Assembly: GCF_000247815.1 (NCBI RefSeq) | Contig: NC_021686.1 | Location: 11,465,342-11,529,341, forward strand | Direction: 5' to 3' | DNA from: Ficedula albicollis | Lineage: Eukaryota; Chordata; Aves; Passeriformes; Muscicapidae | DNA length: 64,000 bases | Shown: piece by piece, positions 36,066-50,738 of the stretch | How positions within the stretch are numbered: position 1 is the first letter of the stretch | How the letters are laid out: every line of letters begins with the position of its first letter | The notes under the pieces: generated by a model | Seen by the model: only the letters and a program-made list of their open reading frames with translations | Databases searched by the model: none | Told to the model about the DNA's origin: nothing | Program-made: the position numbers and the translations under genes

Positions 36066-39000
36066 TAGTTTATCTGCCATTCACAACGAAGGGAGGGGAT
36101 TTTGTGTCACAAATATTTGGGGCATGTGTCCAGGCCACCACCTGGGCCCCATTCCCATATTCTTAAAAAACACTCAACCAAAGCCATGCAAGTCCATTTT
36201 AGCAGGTGGTGGATAAGTCAAAGCTTTCTCCAGAAAATCCACGCTAAAAACTGAGATTAAAACTTGCCACATGTAAACATAATTTGAACTTTAAAATAAA
36301 TTTTAAAAACCCTACCAAATTTAAAAGCCTGTCCTCAGATCCACAGGCTGGGCACAGTTCATGAAGGCTTAAAGGAGAGCAGAGCAGTTCTACACAGAGG
36401 ATAACACTGAAATAAACAGGCATTCTTGGTTTGCCTTGTTGAACTTAACTCTTCAAACCCAGCTGCACTCACTGAGCAGCATTTCAAACTCAAGGTGAAC
36501 TCTTAGTGCATTCTATTTTTATATCTTTATACACACACTTACACACATCTGAGCAACATGTTTTGGGATCCAGATTGCTACCTTGTTCCCAAAGGTCTGC
36601 TATTTCCAAGTCTTTACATCAAGAGAACAGATCAGAAAAACAGGAAGATACCCCACAGCCTTCTTCCAGCAGCTAACTCAACCAAACATATGGAATGACT
36701 TGTCAAAATAATATTTTGAGAAATAGGTTATCAGGGGCCTCAGGTCCACTCCATATGGTCTAAAGTTCTCCATCCCCCTGACCATATCATGCTACTTCTC
36801 CACTGTCATCTATAAAAGGAGACAATTCCTAACAAAAGTAGAGTTGTTCAGGTCACAGACATTCAGAACCAAATAAAAATTTTATTTATAATATTTAGAG
36901 TGCTGTAAAATAAAATTTAAAAAAAGCCATGCACACAGCGGAGCTCAGAATCCAAAGAAATATTTTTCTAACAAAAGAAAAAAATTTGTTTCCCCTTTCT
37001 AGCACAGACTTTTTTTTTCTAAATAAAGTGCATCTTCCCCTTTTCAGTCTTTGTGATTATCAATCTTTGGTTATTTTATATTAGAAGGTTGCCTCAGACC
37101 TCAGCAGGAAGAAAATACACATTGCTGCATTTCCTCTGTCACAAGAACAAAACAACTCTGAAAGCAAAGACTGTTCCAAAAGAGTAAACAATAACCCAGC
37201 TAAAGAAAGTCTACAAACTTATCCATTCAAAAATAATTCCACAGATGGATAAGCATTTAATTTTCTGAAGAGAGAATAAACCAGCCTCTCTCTTTTCTGG
37301 GCTGTGGAATGGGGTTTTGGACCTGCCTATTTATTCCCAGTACATAAATGCTGCTCAGAGAATGCTGCAAGTCCTGTAAAAAGCAATCTAAAGGAAAGTT
37401 ATTACTCCAGGCTCTCTGTTGGTGTTTCTGCAGTCTGGGGAGTGCCAGCATTGTTAAAAACAAACTGTTGGTTGTGCCTTGCTTGGCCTGTACAAATGCC
37501 CTTTGCATTAATGTATTTAGGATCTCCTTTGCTGTGCCCTGCCAACAGTTGAAGAGTGTGATGTCTTCTCAATCTTGCATTGACTTCCTGCCCTCTCAGA
37601 TGAGGGCTGGTCACAGTTTTTGGCTGTGTGGATGGTAAACGGCCTCCCCTGAATATGACAGGGACTCACTGCTGTGATGAAAACCATCAGCTTATTTCCA
37701 CAGGGTGCTCTTGACTCCCAGCTCATCTTAAACTTCGCATTTCATGCTGCTTCTTATTTGAAATTTTCATCATTATAATATGACACTCGGATGTCACAAC
37801 AGAATTACAGTTAATAAGGAAAATTAGGGGGAATAAATGAAAGATAAAGTGGCACATTAGAAAATGCACCATTGTCTGAGACATGAATTTCTATATTGTT
37901 GAGATACAAGTAACATTTATTTCATTTTGTTTTAAAAAGGAATCAATTCACCCCTAGGTTTAGAAACACTCGGTCACTTCCCAAAATGTCCTTGGGTTGT
38001 CAGTTTGAAATAAATTGGCAACGTGTCATTAGGCAGAACACAACTGCATTGTTTCGACTTAATTAACCCATTTTATTCAGATTTGCCCCAAAAATAACCC
38101 TTAACAATATGACTGTGCTCTCCAGATGGTGATGGGCTGTGTCAGAGCAGAACTATGAGCTGCCAGAGCAGCTAAACCAGAAACCAAACATTGCAGGGTC
38201 CACTTGAAACCCAAAACCTGTCGCTCGCTTTCTCTCCTACACACTCATCTCCTGAAAGTGCTTACACAGAACGAGGAAGGATGAATCACCTACACACACC
38301 CATAAAATTCATCTAGAGGACATTAAAATTACTCCAAGCAGGTAAAACAGCTGGAAGAGCTGGCTGCAGCCAGCACCTGGATCCTGATGCCCAAACACCT
38401 GCAGCACCAACCTGGTGGTGCCACCCCCTGCTCGCTGACTTCTCTCCAGGTTTTTGGCCATGGGATTAGCTGTGAAAACTCAGTGCATGCCCACTCACCT
38501 TCAGTGGGAGGAAATACTGAATGAATAAAGCATGTGCAGTGTCAAAAGCTGGTGCTGGCCTCTCTGCAGGCTACTGCCAGCACCCTACAGAGTGTCACAA
38601 ACTGCTTCATCTCCCTCCCCACCTTCCTTTCAAAAAATGTTATTATAGATAAGAGATTAATGTGTGCCAGACCATTTGGCTATTCAGGAGCAAAAGAATT
38701 TTGCAGCATAGACTGAATTTAAGACAATAAAATGTGTTACCCACTGAACCACGAAATCTCTGAGAGGACTCAGAAATAGAAGCAGCTTTTTGAAATAAAC
38801 CATAATCTCTCTGTCCTGTTCCCAAAGTCTGCAACTTCAAACAAAAAACCCCTGAAAAACACAAAGCCTGGTGATATATAAAAATAAAAGTACAGATGAA
38901 GCATTTTTGACATTTCTCTATCACTCTTAAAAATAGTAATAATCTTGAGCTATTGAAGTTGCTGAAAGAAAATAAAAATCAATGTGTTTTCACTTAGCAC

Positions 39001-40764
39001 TTCTGAAAAAGAAAAGGATCACTTGGTATTTCAGCAAAATGCTTTAATGCCACTCTGTAACAGAGCCCACTATAAGGTGCAAATAAAGCTCTTCTCACTC
39101 AAGCATCTACTGCACCCCAGAATTAGGGGCTGGGACAAGGGAGCAGCTCCCAATGTGAGGAGAGCAAAGCTTTGGAATTTTTATTTTAAATAACATGCAT
39201 GGAAAGCATTACAAGCTTCAACTCCAATGTCTACCCAAAGCCCTGAAAATGTGGGCTTTTAAGTGTTTCTCTGCATTTCCCAATTTCTGTCTTGTCACAA
39301 ATTTTAGGTGTGCAACCACAGGCAGGACAAAAATGACCAAATTTCTGAGAGACATTGAGAAGCTTCTTCAAATCATTGTTATCTACTCACTTTGAAAGTG
39401 GTAAATGGTTGAACCTTCTCAACACAGGCAGGGTGGACATAAAATTGTGTATTTTATAGTGATTCACAAATACCACTCATAATAATTAATAGCAATAGCA
39501 ATGTAAAGGACAATAAAAAATAGCATGCTGCAAATCAATCTGTTTCTTTTTTCATATAGGAGAACCACAGTCACAAAAAATGCTTTTAAACAAAAGGTTT
39601 TAACTACTAACAATTTTTCTGTTGTTTCTGGTTCCTCTCTATGCATACAAATGCATAAAATGTAAAACCAGCAAAGAGGGAAAGTGGAAAATTTTAAAAA
39701 GCTGATTTATTTCTGTATAAATCCTTTACTCCTACCATTAAAAAGTACAAATTATTACCACTGGAAAGCAGAAAGAGTAGAAAGTGCTCTTGAAAAATAA
39801 TAACTGCTTCTCCCAGCACACCAGAGACCTCTAGAGAAGATGGAGGAACCATTATCTCCATTTTATGTGTGGTGAAAATGAGGTGAGGACAAACATTACT
39901 GAAATGAGGCTGCACCAGGTGCATCTGACCTGTTTATTACAACCTTTTAACACATTAGGTTCCACTCAAATACAAGATGGGAAGATTTTTTTTTCTTTCC
40001 AGTCTTCAACTGGAAGAAGACAACTCCACAGGGATCTCACAGGCTCTGAAGCTGTCCCCCTTCTCACAGTCCCTTTTCAGGCCAGTTCTCAGCTGGAAAG
40101 CTCCTTAATGTGATGTGATATTCTAAATTTAATTCTGCTGCTGGACAGTTATTTACAGGAACTTTGGTCAACAGCAGACCAGAGAGGGGGGAAAGCAGAG
40201 CATTCTCCCAGGTTATATCACAGGCAAGAGCAAACCAGGCAATTTGCATTTCTCACTTATTGTCTCAGGCTGCCACAGACTCTGGCACATGTCACCACAC
40301 CAATTTAACTGAGCTTGAGCTGGTACAAAGCATTAGAAATGGCTAAACCCCAGATCAGAACATCTGCTAAGGCAGTCCAGACAGCAGGTTCCATCTCAGT
40401 GTTAAAAACCTGCTTTCCTGCCCTTCCATCTCCACAGTCATGTTCTGCCACATCTTTCACCTGTCCTTTTTCAGAGATCAAATGCACATATCCAACTAAT
40501 TTAAAAGTTAAAAAGGCCAAGATGAAAATGGGTCTGAAGCATTGCAGAGGATGGGTTCAGTGGGTGTGAGGTGTCAGGGAGGACTCTCCTCCTTCCCTGG
40601 GAACCTGCCAGGAAAGGAGCCTGGGCAGGGGGATGCTCCTCTCAGCCCCCTGAGCTGAGTCCTTCCAAAATTCAAACCAACAGCACCTCTTTGCCTTCCC
40701 CATCTCCTCTGGATGCCAACATGGTCAGTGTCATACACTCTAAATCAACTCCTGGCTGCTCTTT

Positions 40765-40965
40765 AAGCTGCAGGAGGGTGGATATAGGTTATAAATTAAA
40801 AATAAATCCCTCCCTGTGAGGGTGCTGAGGCCCTGGCACAGATCCCCAGAGAAGCTGTGGCTGCTCCATCCCTGGAAGTGTCCAAGGCCAGACTGGACAG
40901 GGCTTGGATAGTGGAAGGACCTGGGACATTGGAAGCTCCATGTCTTGGTGACACTGGATGCCCTG
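40765..40965 (+). mobile_element. CR1 LINE 3' fragment
   Basis: Runs in the sense direction: GGAGGGTGGATATAGGTTAT, then CCCTGTGAGGGTGCTGAGGC, CCCAGAGAAGCTGTGGCTGC and GTGTCCAAGGCCAGACTGGA. The terminal TCTGTGATT-type tail is lost. Confidence 0.85.
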
Positions 40966-43719
40966 AAGATCATTTATACCAACGAAGTCTCCAGGGCAGG
41001 AATTAAATTTTTGTATTTTTTAGCACATAAAAATGGTTTCTGAAGGTGGAAATTGAGATGAGTTTGTTTTGCCCTGATCACTTGATTACCACAACCAAAA
41101 GTTGGAAATGGGACAAGAGTACTCAGAGAGCCTAAATGACAGATATCATCCTATTTCTGTGAAGATGTTAAGAGATATTTGAGAAGGGATATGACTTTCT
41201 CTTTAGGAAGAATGAAAAATAAATTGAATTTTCCCTCTTAACCTTTATGAATCACAGTTTCCTATTTGTCTGTGGTGACAGATTCCTGTATTTTTCCCAG
41301 AGGAAAACACGATTTTCCTTGAGTAAGGGGGAAGCAAAGAGAACGCGAGTAAAAATATTTTGATTATTTCAGTTCTTTCAAGGGCCAGTTTCTAAGGAGG
41401 GAACTTGATGAATTCATCCTTCCAGCTGCCCTTCCCAAGTGCTCTTGTACCTGCAGGGTGGGATGGATTCCTCAGGCCACCAGCAGGAAAAGGGGAACAT
41501 AAATACATTACTAGTTACTACATCACTCTTTGACATCAACTTTAAAGACTCAATTCACCAATTAAAAAAAAAAAAAAAGCTTTTTCTTCTAGTGAGGGAA
41601 CACTGGACAGCTCAAGGATGAGATTTTTTTTATGAAACCAAGGACTATTAATTGAAAATTAGGATAAGAAACACCCCAAATGCTGAGGATGCATAGAATG
41701 AGCTGCTAAGTTTTGTAAAATCTCCTCCCCTTCACAAATACCCTTGGTTTGGGGGGAGAAACCTGTTTAGAAGACACATTATTAACTTACTAACTTTTAT
41801 AATGAAGGTTACAATCCTCAGCCCTTCCTCTTACATTACAGGAGAGGCATCCAAAGATAAAAGGGAACGTTCACCAAAGCACAAATATCTGTTACCATTA
41901 TTTGATTATCAGCTTCAGGTTAAACCTGTCTGCCTTGAGACTGGAGATTAATAGTGATAGCTTCTTTTAATGACTGTAGAAATGCCACAGTGTCTGCCAA
42001 TACCAACTTGAGCAATGAACAGGTTGCTATAGAATGTATTGTTTATGCACCACTGACTGCAATCTCTATACAGAAAATTTAATAGACCCTTTTTTCCCTC
42101 TCAGCAAGCTTATGTAGTTGGGGATTTAGAACTGCATTATTCCTTATGACCTGACTTATTTATCGTGTCAATCATAGTAATGATGTGTCAAAATTATCAC
42201 AGTTCTGAAGCTTTCCCTTTATCATCATTTTGAGAGTGTTCTTTCTCAGCATTTTAAGTACATATGACAGAAGAGACATCAGAGGCATAGATTTCATGCA
42301 GGGCTCTAACAAAATCACAGGGTTAAACAGCTACTTTGAGAGCCAAAGCACCACGGAATAACTTCTTCCATTTTTCTAATTCAGTTCTTGTAATAGCAGC
42401 CAGACAGGGCTGCAGCCGCAATTAAGGAGAAAAGATGGGGAATAAAACAGCACAGAGTCAATTGCCAAAGGTCAAATTAAGATGCTGGGATTTGCAGGTC
42501 CTGACCCACATAACACCATGTAGTTGGCCTTCTGATACCACTGTCAGATTTAAAATTACAACTTTAGCAATTACTGTGAGTGAAGAAGCAGACAAGCAGG
42601 TTGTGTGTTGGTGAGAATGCCCTTCCCTGCCTAAGGAGAAAGCTTCCTCAAGCACTGCTGTTAGGGAAGAGAGGACAATGCAGGTGCAGGGAGTCAGTCC
42701 TTGCTGGAGCAGAAGTTTCAGACAAGAGTGTGAGCAAGGTCAGGGCCAGGCTGATGAAGGTGACTGTCTCAGTGGCACAGGTGCCACATCCCTCAGAGCA
42801 GCTTTCCCCACAAAAGCCAGGCCATCGACTCGGAGAAATTAAAGGATGAGAAATAGTTAACAACAGGAGTTCTGTCAGAGGTACAACATATATTCCTTTG
42901 GTTCAATTTTCTAAAGCCTGAGGTCTGAAAGAGATGGAAGCCTCTCTGAAAGGGTCTGGACAGCATTCTAAATTTCATGTACCATAAGTTTCTCTCAGTC
43001 ACACAAGATTAATTCACCATTTATTCTGGAGGCTAGCAAGAACTCAGGGAGCAGATAGTGTGTGCTGCCCTGAAGGAGTGAGACAGCAAAGCCCTGCTGC
43101 TCCCTCTGGGGCTTGTAACTGGGGCTGAAACCATTTTTAAATGTAGTTACAGTCAGGAAGAGTTTTAACAAGTTTGAATGCACACCTAACATTGTTACAT
43201 CCTGAAATATGGATTCTTAAAGCAGTGGCCTGTGTTGCAGCATAATTTTTGCTACAACAGCTGTCTGGAATGATCCTAAAAACCAAGCTAACATCAGGCA
43301 CGTTGAAAAATACCTGTCAAATCCAGTTCTGGCAGCATCACCATGACGCCTGTTTGAAGTGTCCAGGCTGTGGATCAGCAAAACCACGCAGCTTAATAAA
43401 GCTTAATAAAACAGAAACAGCTTGTTCTGGGCAAACTCTGATGGAGGTACAGGATGTTTGCTGCTGAATTACCAGGGTGAGCATGTCTCAGGGGACCCCA
43501 GAATCAATGAAAGAGACATGACGTGGCCCTTCAGTGGGTAGAGTTGAGACAGACAGGTCCACAAAATGAACTGACAACAGCCAGCAAGAACTGCTTAGTT
43601 AGGAGAAGTAAAGTTGTGCAGAAGAAAAGTGTAGGAGTTGGAAGTGAGATTTAAGTTAAGCATAAACTTAATGCTATTTCAAAACCAATTAAAAATAAGC
43701 AACTCTAATGTCTAATCTA

Positions 43720-43925
43720 ACCCTGCCCTCTGTCAGTTTTCCTCCATCTTTCTTGGAGCCCCTTCAGGCACTGGAAGGGGCTCTAAGGCCTCTTTGGAGC
43801 CTTCTCCTCTCCAGGCTGAGCACCCACTCCTCTCATCCTATTTCCAGAGCAGAGGGGCTCCAGCCCTTGGAGCATCTCCTTGTCCTCTCCATTTAGTGCT
43901 CCAGCTGCAAACACCACAAAAGCAG
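43720..43925 (-). mobile_element. CR1 LINE fragment
   Basis: The plus strand has CTTGGAGCCCCTTCAGGCAC, GGAGCCTTCTCCTCTCCAGG, CTGAGCACCCACTCCTCTCA and GGGGCTCCAGCCCTTGGAGC, in the reverse-complement order of a CR1 body upstream of its tail. Both ends are truncated. Confidence 0.85.
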
Positions 43926-46357
43926 TGCAATGAGGGGGTCACATCCACCTCTCCCATTCCCAGCCCTGCCCCAGCCACACTCTGGAAAAACTGAGGGATG
44001 CTCCTGGCTGCCTGTGCTCTGTCTGCAGGGGCATCACACCAAAGGGAAGATTCTTATTGCTGCTATGTCCCTGGTAAATAAGTTATATTTCTTAGGAATT
44101 TCCAGATAAAATATCTTCTCCATGACAGTGGACAACAAAAGTGTGGAAGTATTTCATGGGAGGAAGACAAGGTATATGAAATTCATTACACCAAGAAAAT
44201 TCAATGTCTTCCTTAATACCATACTGAGGTTGAATTGGGTTTCATGGTGATTCAAACAATATAAACCCACTTCAAAAAAATGATAACATCATCTTGAATG
44301 ACTTAAATTTACAAAAGTGAAGAAATTAGCCAGTCCCATTGTATGGATCATTTCTCAACGTTCCATTTAGCTTTTAATTACCCAACAGACTGTAATGGCT
44401 GCTCTGGAGCTATTACACTCCATTGTGTCAATTTGGCTGCTACAAATGCACAGCACAAAGTCCTCAAGCTAAAAATCATTACAAAATTATTGTTGAAAAA
44501 GATTGTTGGGCATGTGCAATAGCTCACTTTTGAACTCCAATTTTTACAATTTCTCTTTTTTATAAATAGCTGGAGCAATTAGATGCTGTTATGAAGCTAG
44601 TCAAAACCTTTCCGTTTTGAGATCCAAAGCATGCCTTGAGTTACAGAACTGTAAAATTTCAGTTAAATTGGCAAAGTTCTGTCTGCAGTCTGTCACAGCC
44701 TCATATTTTCTCTTTACTTCTGTATACAATCTATTCAAGTCATATTTTTTACACAACGTTCCATCAGAGAAAACATCAGAAAATATTTTAGAAAGTAAAC
44801 GAAATAAATCTTTGAAAATCCTATCTGTGGTAGAAGCTACACAGTAATAAGAAACAGATGCATGTACAGAAGAACAGAACTCGAAGCACTAAGCAGCACA
44901 CCCAGCCTTGCCTGGACATGAGATTAAAAAGGGAAAGAAAGGATTTAGGAACGTGGGCATGCAAATTGAGGCTTCATGTAAATCAGAAGCTCAAAATAAC
45001 AAGGAATTTGCATTGGTGGGATTTTCAGAGAATGAGCAATTAAATGGTTCATGGATTTGAGAGAAAGCTGCACGTAGGTGAGAATATCTCAGCTGTGCTC
45101 CCCAGATCGGGGCAGTTCCAGCTCAAAGGATAGACTCAGGCTGGGATGGAGGCTGGTCAAGGACAGACCAGGGCTTCACAGAGCAACAGTTCATCACACA
45201 AAATGAAACAATCACTGCCTCACAGATCCTGCAGTGCTAGTCATAAACCAGAGGTTCCCCCTCCCAAGGATGATGCAGCCAAACAAGAAAGCAGAAGGAA
45301 ATTATTCAGCTCTATTTGACAGCAGATTAACTTGCTGGATCATGCTCAAACTTTCTTGTAGGCATCCCAGCACAGAGACACTTCCAGAAGGCATTTTGTA
45401 GCACTAATGAGGCAGATTCACAGGATTTGGGTTTTTTTCCCTGTAATATAAACCAGGAGCAGCATAGGAATTAGCACAGGTGAGACTCTGAAAACAGGTA
45501 AGGGGCTGGGGAATGGCTGAGGGGAGCCAGGAGCTGATCTCTCTTTGCTGCCTCCATGATAGGAGAGGTTATAAATCTCCTCAAAACTGAAGAAGAGGGA
45601 GACAAACTAGAGGATACAAAATGGGAGGGTAAAGGTCAAAGCAATACCTGAGAAGAGAAGGCATTTTAGTAAAGGAAATAGGAGTTGTTAGGAGCTTTGA
45701 CAAGAGTTTTGGATTTATTGGAAAGGCTGTACCATCACAAGACTATTAAAAGTAAGAGGAATTTGTAAATAATAGGCACAACATAAATATGAGGGATCTC
45801 AGAAGATGACAGTAACTAACTTCTGGCAATGCCATCCTGTGGGATAAGCAGAATGTTTACATTCTCTGGGGACTCAGCAAAGAATGAGAGGAAGAGGTGT
45901 GGTGGGATCTGCAGGGACTGCTATGGGAAGATAAATCTGATTTTTCATAAATGGATAACAAGCAGCTGATATATATCAAAGAGATTTAGAGGAAAGGCAA
46001 AAAAGATACCCCAAGAAATAGGGATAAGGTGGGTGTTTTTTGAAAGGGTGATTACACTCATAGGAAATCAAGCAAGGATAGTGGCAAAGAAGCAGGAGTG
46101 GTTGAGATTTCAAGGAGCATACGTGCTCAATCATCCAAGGAGATTACCGTCCTTTTGTAACTTGAACTGGTGGGAAGGACCAATAGCAAAAAGCAAAAGA
46201 TCAGACAAAGGAAGCCTCTGAGTTATCAACTTTATATAAAATTAACCTCTGATAGGTTGTGTACTTAAGATATCAACAAGTTGTCAAAATTCCTCTATAT
46301 TTTTTCCTGCAGTTGAGTATTAAGAAATCCAAAAGCAGTATAAAATGTTTGGAGAAG

Positions 46358-46510
46358 AATCATAGACTCAGAGAATCTCAGGATGGTTTGGGTTGGAAGG
46401 GACCTTAAAGCTCATCCAGTTCTCTCCCATGTCATGGGCAGGGCCACCTTTCCACCTTGCCAGGTCACTCCAAGCCCCATCCAACCTGGCCTTGGGAACT
46501 TCTAAAAAGG
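46358..46510 (-). mobile_element. CR1 LINE 3' fragment
   Basis: Begins TCATAGACTCAGAGAATCTC, then GGTTTGGGTTGGAAGGGACC and CCATCCAACCTGGCCTTGGG on the plus strand, so it is a minus-strand CR1 tail of about 150 bases. Confidence 0.88.
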
Positions 46511-49500
46511 CAGGGAAAGCAAAGGGCTAAAACACAGGACCTCAAGTGTGAAATGGACACAAAACCAAGGAGCAAACAGAGCACTGAAGGTGAAACATGG
46601 CTGGGGTGACAGGGAAGCAATCTAACTGGAACACCACTATTATACAACAAAGAAATAAATGTCATCAAAAAATTAGGATATCAAGAGTATCCCTTCCAAA
46701 GCCTTGTATTTTAAGGATGCTGCCTGGCTTTAAAACCTGCAAGTTCACCAGCAAACAGACACCTCTGTGGGCAGAGAACAATCTGGGTGTCTGCAAGTCT
46801 GCTTGGGAAACAAGTTTTTTATAAGAGGCGGCTACAAAATGCTTTTGTTGGGGAGGTGAAGTACCAATACAGTGGGATAGTCTATTCTTGTTTTGCCTCT
46901 TAAAATGGGAGAAAAACAAATCCTGCAAGTCTGCACATTGTTTGTTGAGCACAAAGTGCTGCACTCTCCCCAGAAAGCTGCTGATGCAGCACAGCTCAGA
47001 GCCAGGCACAGCTCCTGCAGCACAGAAACAAACACTCCTTCCACTGCTACCTTCAGGGAAAATTAACAACATTCTTGGGCAGCTCTTCAGCTGTCCAAAA
47101 TATTCCTTTTTACAGTCTCCTCTCCTCCTTTGCTTTCAAAGAAATTTTACCTCCTGGCTCATGTATCTACAACACAGTTTGGGATGTGCCTCTGAGAGGC
47201 ATTTATAACTAAAAAAACAGGTTCCGCCTCTATGTTATAAAAAAGTAAATAAGAGGGAATAAAAAAAAATAAAATTACATCTCAGAACATAAGAGGAAGC
47301 AGCATTTTGGTTATCAAGCATGAAAAGGCGCTCAGCTCAATACAATGGACAAACACCCAGTGAGGCAGCCCAGCCCTCATCATGCTGATTAGAGATGTTG
47401 TGAGTGAGAAGTATAACCTGCAATGCTTTTTTAAGCCTCTGCACTCCTTAGGTATAAGTTAATGTTGAAAGGTTGGTGTCAATGCCAAAAAAAAAGCTAG
47501 TCCTTGCTTTAAAATGGCCCTTTAATGCTTAACTGTCATTATTTAAGATATAGATTGCACAGCCTGGTTTTGCCATGAAGTCTCACTTTTTCATTCCATG
47601 GAAATCAAACAAAAGCCTTCCCCACTGTTTTAGGGCCCAATGCCTGTCACCTGACCCTCTCACAATTGCCAAAATACTGACTGAATGAGATTTTCTCCTT
47701 GAGGGCTCAGAAGAGTCTCACACATTTCTGTCCTCAGCACTAAGCAGGAGCCACAACTTTGAAGTGATGTACCCTGGGAGGAAAGTGAATCTGCTTCTCG
47801 CTCTCCTGAGAGTCTCACATCACCATTCCAACCTGCTGATGGTGGGGCTTGCTTGGCAGTCATAGACACTTCACATTGCTTCCCAAATTAACACTTCTAC
47901 AAGTATTCTAAACGTTATCTTACTTTATTTTCATTTAAAGAAAAAATAATACCTCAGTACATACTTTTAAATATCAGTCAAAAATATAAAAAAGATGCCT
48001 AGTTCAACTTTTTTAAATGTTGTGAAGTTATTTTACCAGATCTGGATGATAGCATAGAACATCTTTCAGAAACTCTTGATTAAGTAAAACCTTTTCATAC
48101 TAATGGCAAAGGGTTAGTAAGTTTTACCAGTGCCCATCCAAGTTACCCCTAGAAAATCCAACAGAAAAACAGCATAGGTGCACTGAGAGATTCAGATTTC
48201 TTTCAGAATGAGGACTGAATCCACATTCTGGGTGATAATGGGGATCCAGAAAGTACAATCCAAGACTGAATAGCAAACAGCACAGCATGATATAATTTTA
48301 ATTGCATTTCCCACAACATTTCTTGTTCTAACATTAATGCTAATCAGTTAAAAGCCAGTTAAAAGTCCACATGAAAGTTCAGTGAGATGCACAATCCTTC
48401 CTTATTTCAGCCCTTTAAGTATTGTTCATTTTTTTGTAAAAATGTCATTACAACACTACCTGTACTGAAGAGAAGGTAATATATATATTATATATTATAA
48501 TCATACCTAGCATGATTAGGGCAATTCTGGATAGCAAGTGCTACACAAACCCCACAATAAATAATGCACACAATTTTGAGATTAGCACTGCTGACAGTAT
48601 TTAACTTCAGCACTGCTGCAAGACTTTGATCTAACATCAATATAACTGACTGCAACCCTTTTGCTTAATTGCCACCTATAGAAGAATCTAATTAGACCAA
48701 GAAATATTAAAATAGTTTTAATGGTTAACATAAAGCTTCATAAAAACAATCACTGCTGGTTCAAGGACACAATCAATACGCCCAGTTTGAAAAATATTGT
48801 GGTTGCAATTATAACTAGACTGGCATTCAATCCATCCTCTCCCTTTTTCATAAAAATCAGTATCTTGAAGAATGTTCCTATGGCACTACATGCACTGTAA
48901 TTTTTCACTCTTTCTCTAAATCTCAGAAAATGTGCTGTAGATGGCCCCAGGAGCAAACACAGCAAAGAAGAAGTAAAACTCGAAAAGGAGCTGTCTGGCT
49001 TAATCTATGAATGTTCACAGCAAGGGCTTCGTGTAAGAAATTTGTAATCAGGATTTCCACAAATGATGGTGGCAAGGTTTCATTGGAATTGGTGTTCTTG
49101 TCATCTGCAGAGCCTGTCACAGCAACCTGCCAGCATTTGCTGTTGCTGTGATTTGAGAATCCCCAAGCATTCTGCTTCTCCCCAGTGCCCAAACACACAC
49201 ACCAGATCTTCCTGCTCAGAAACCACCCCAGCTTAATAGCCATGCATTTGTTATGCTCTGCAGGGAGAAGTGCAAGAGCTGCTGAAACAAGCTGCTGGAG
49301 TCCCAAAATGCTAACCAAAGCCCCACCAAATGAAAGCTGTCCAGGATACAAGTTGGTGTGTCAATTAGGAGCAAACTCCTTGCACAGTGATGGGTAGGCA
49401 AGGGAGCAGGGGAACACCTGGGAAGGAACACTGGCTGTCAGAGCTTCTAACAGGGATGACTTCACTCCAGGTAAACAAATAACACATACACACGGGGTCT

Positions 49501-50679
49501 TGTTTCTTAAGCACATTTGTGGAATAAAAATACCTCAGAAGCAGGGAAACAAAAGCTATCCTCCAGCTACCAAATTTATCAAGCCTTCAATTTAATTTGT
49601 ATCCAATTACTCCAAGGCAATTAGCTTTACAAAGAATGGGGTGAAATTCTCATAGAAATTTCAGCCCAGGATGCTTCAGCAGATCTGCTGCCTGGTACTG
49701 AGTAATGATGAAAAAGAAATGGGGACCTACATTTATCCAGGGTCCCCTGACAGAATCACATCCTGATGCTGATTCTGGTCTACAGCCCTAGAGAAGAGAT
49801 GCACACAGCTTCACCTCTCCTTGCAATTGCCAGACCCCAAACAACACTCAGCTAAAAACCATCCTCTATTAAATGACAAAGTAAGTCAAACAAGGATAAT
49901 AAAGTTAAACTGGTACAAAGAAGAGGAGAACCAGTTCCTTGATGACCTCCTTGCATCAGCCAAACCCCACAGGCAGTTTCCAGCCTAGTTTTAGTGATGT
50001 TTTCTCACCTTTTATTCTTTCCATTCTCGAGTTTTCCTGCTGTACAGGCTGTGTATGAAGATGTTCAGAAGCATCATCTCCCAAAGCACACTCACCACAG
50101 GGGGTGATCACACGTTTTCATCCAGAGCATCACCTCCCTACCCAAGGCAGCTCTCCTCACTCTTGTGTTTGTGAGAGACTTCAAAGCTTGCACAAATGAT
50201 AATTAGCACTCTGAGATTATCATCTTCCTACATGGGAGGGATTCTCAGTTACAGTGGGGAGCCAAGATGACCAAGACATCACAACCCTGCTGGGATTTAC
50301 TGTGCCAGACCTGCCTGGTACCAGCACAAAGGCCAGGAAGAGGAGCAAGCAGCACAACTTCCCCATTTCCCCAGCAAAGAGAATCATCACTTTGTGGGGT
50401 CAGTGGGTCCCAGGGAAGAAGCAGGAGGGAAAAGGAATTATGCTGGAATATGAGGTTTGACTGAGATTTAAGGTGAAACCTCCACAAGTAAATCTCTGCT
50501 TCCAGTCAGGCCATGCCACCTGGGTCAACACAGAAAATACAGTGACCTTATGCCAAAAAGGTTTAATATTAACACCACTGTCATTTAATATATTGTAACT
50601 TCATTATCATGGCATAATAGGCCATTTATCTCCAAAATTTGGGGCTTGGACAGTAATCCTTACCTTCTCGGCATTTTAC

Positions 50680-50680
<1 letters not shown>

Positions 50681-50735
<55 letters not shown>
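50681..50735. repeat. Poly-A run of 55 bases
   Basis: An uninterrupted A run, seen directly. No retroposed sequence or target duplication was recognised beside it. Homopolymer length in an assembly is uncertain. Confidence 0.9.

Positions 50736-50738
<3 letters not shown>

Noticed and set aside
50681..50735. Poly-A run as the tail of a processed pseudogene
   Set aside because: No coding-like sequence or target duplication could be seen upstream or downstream.
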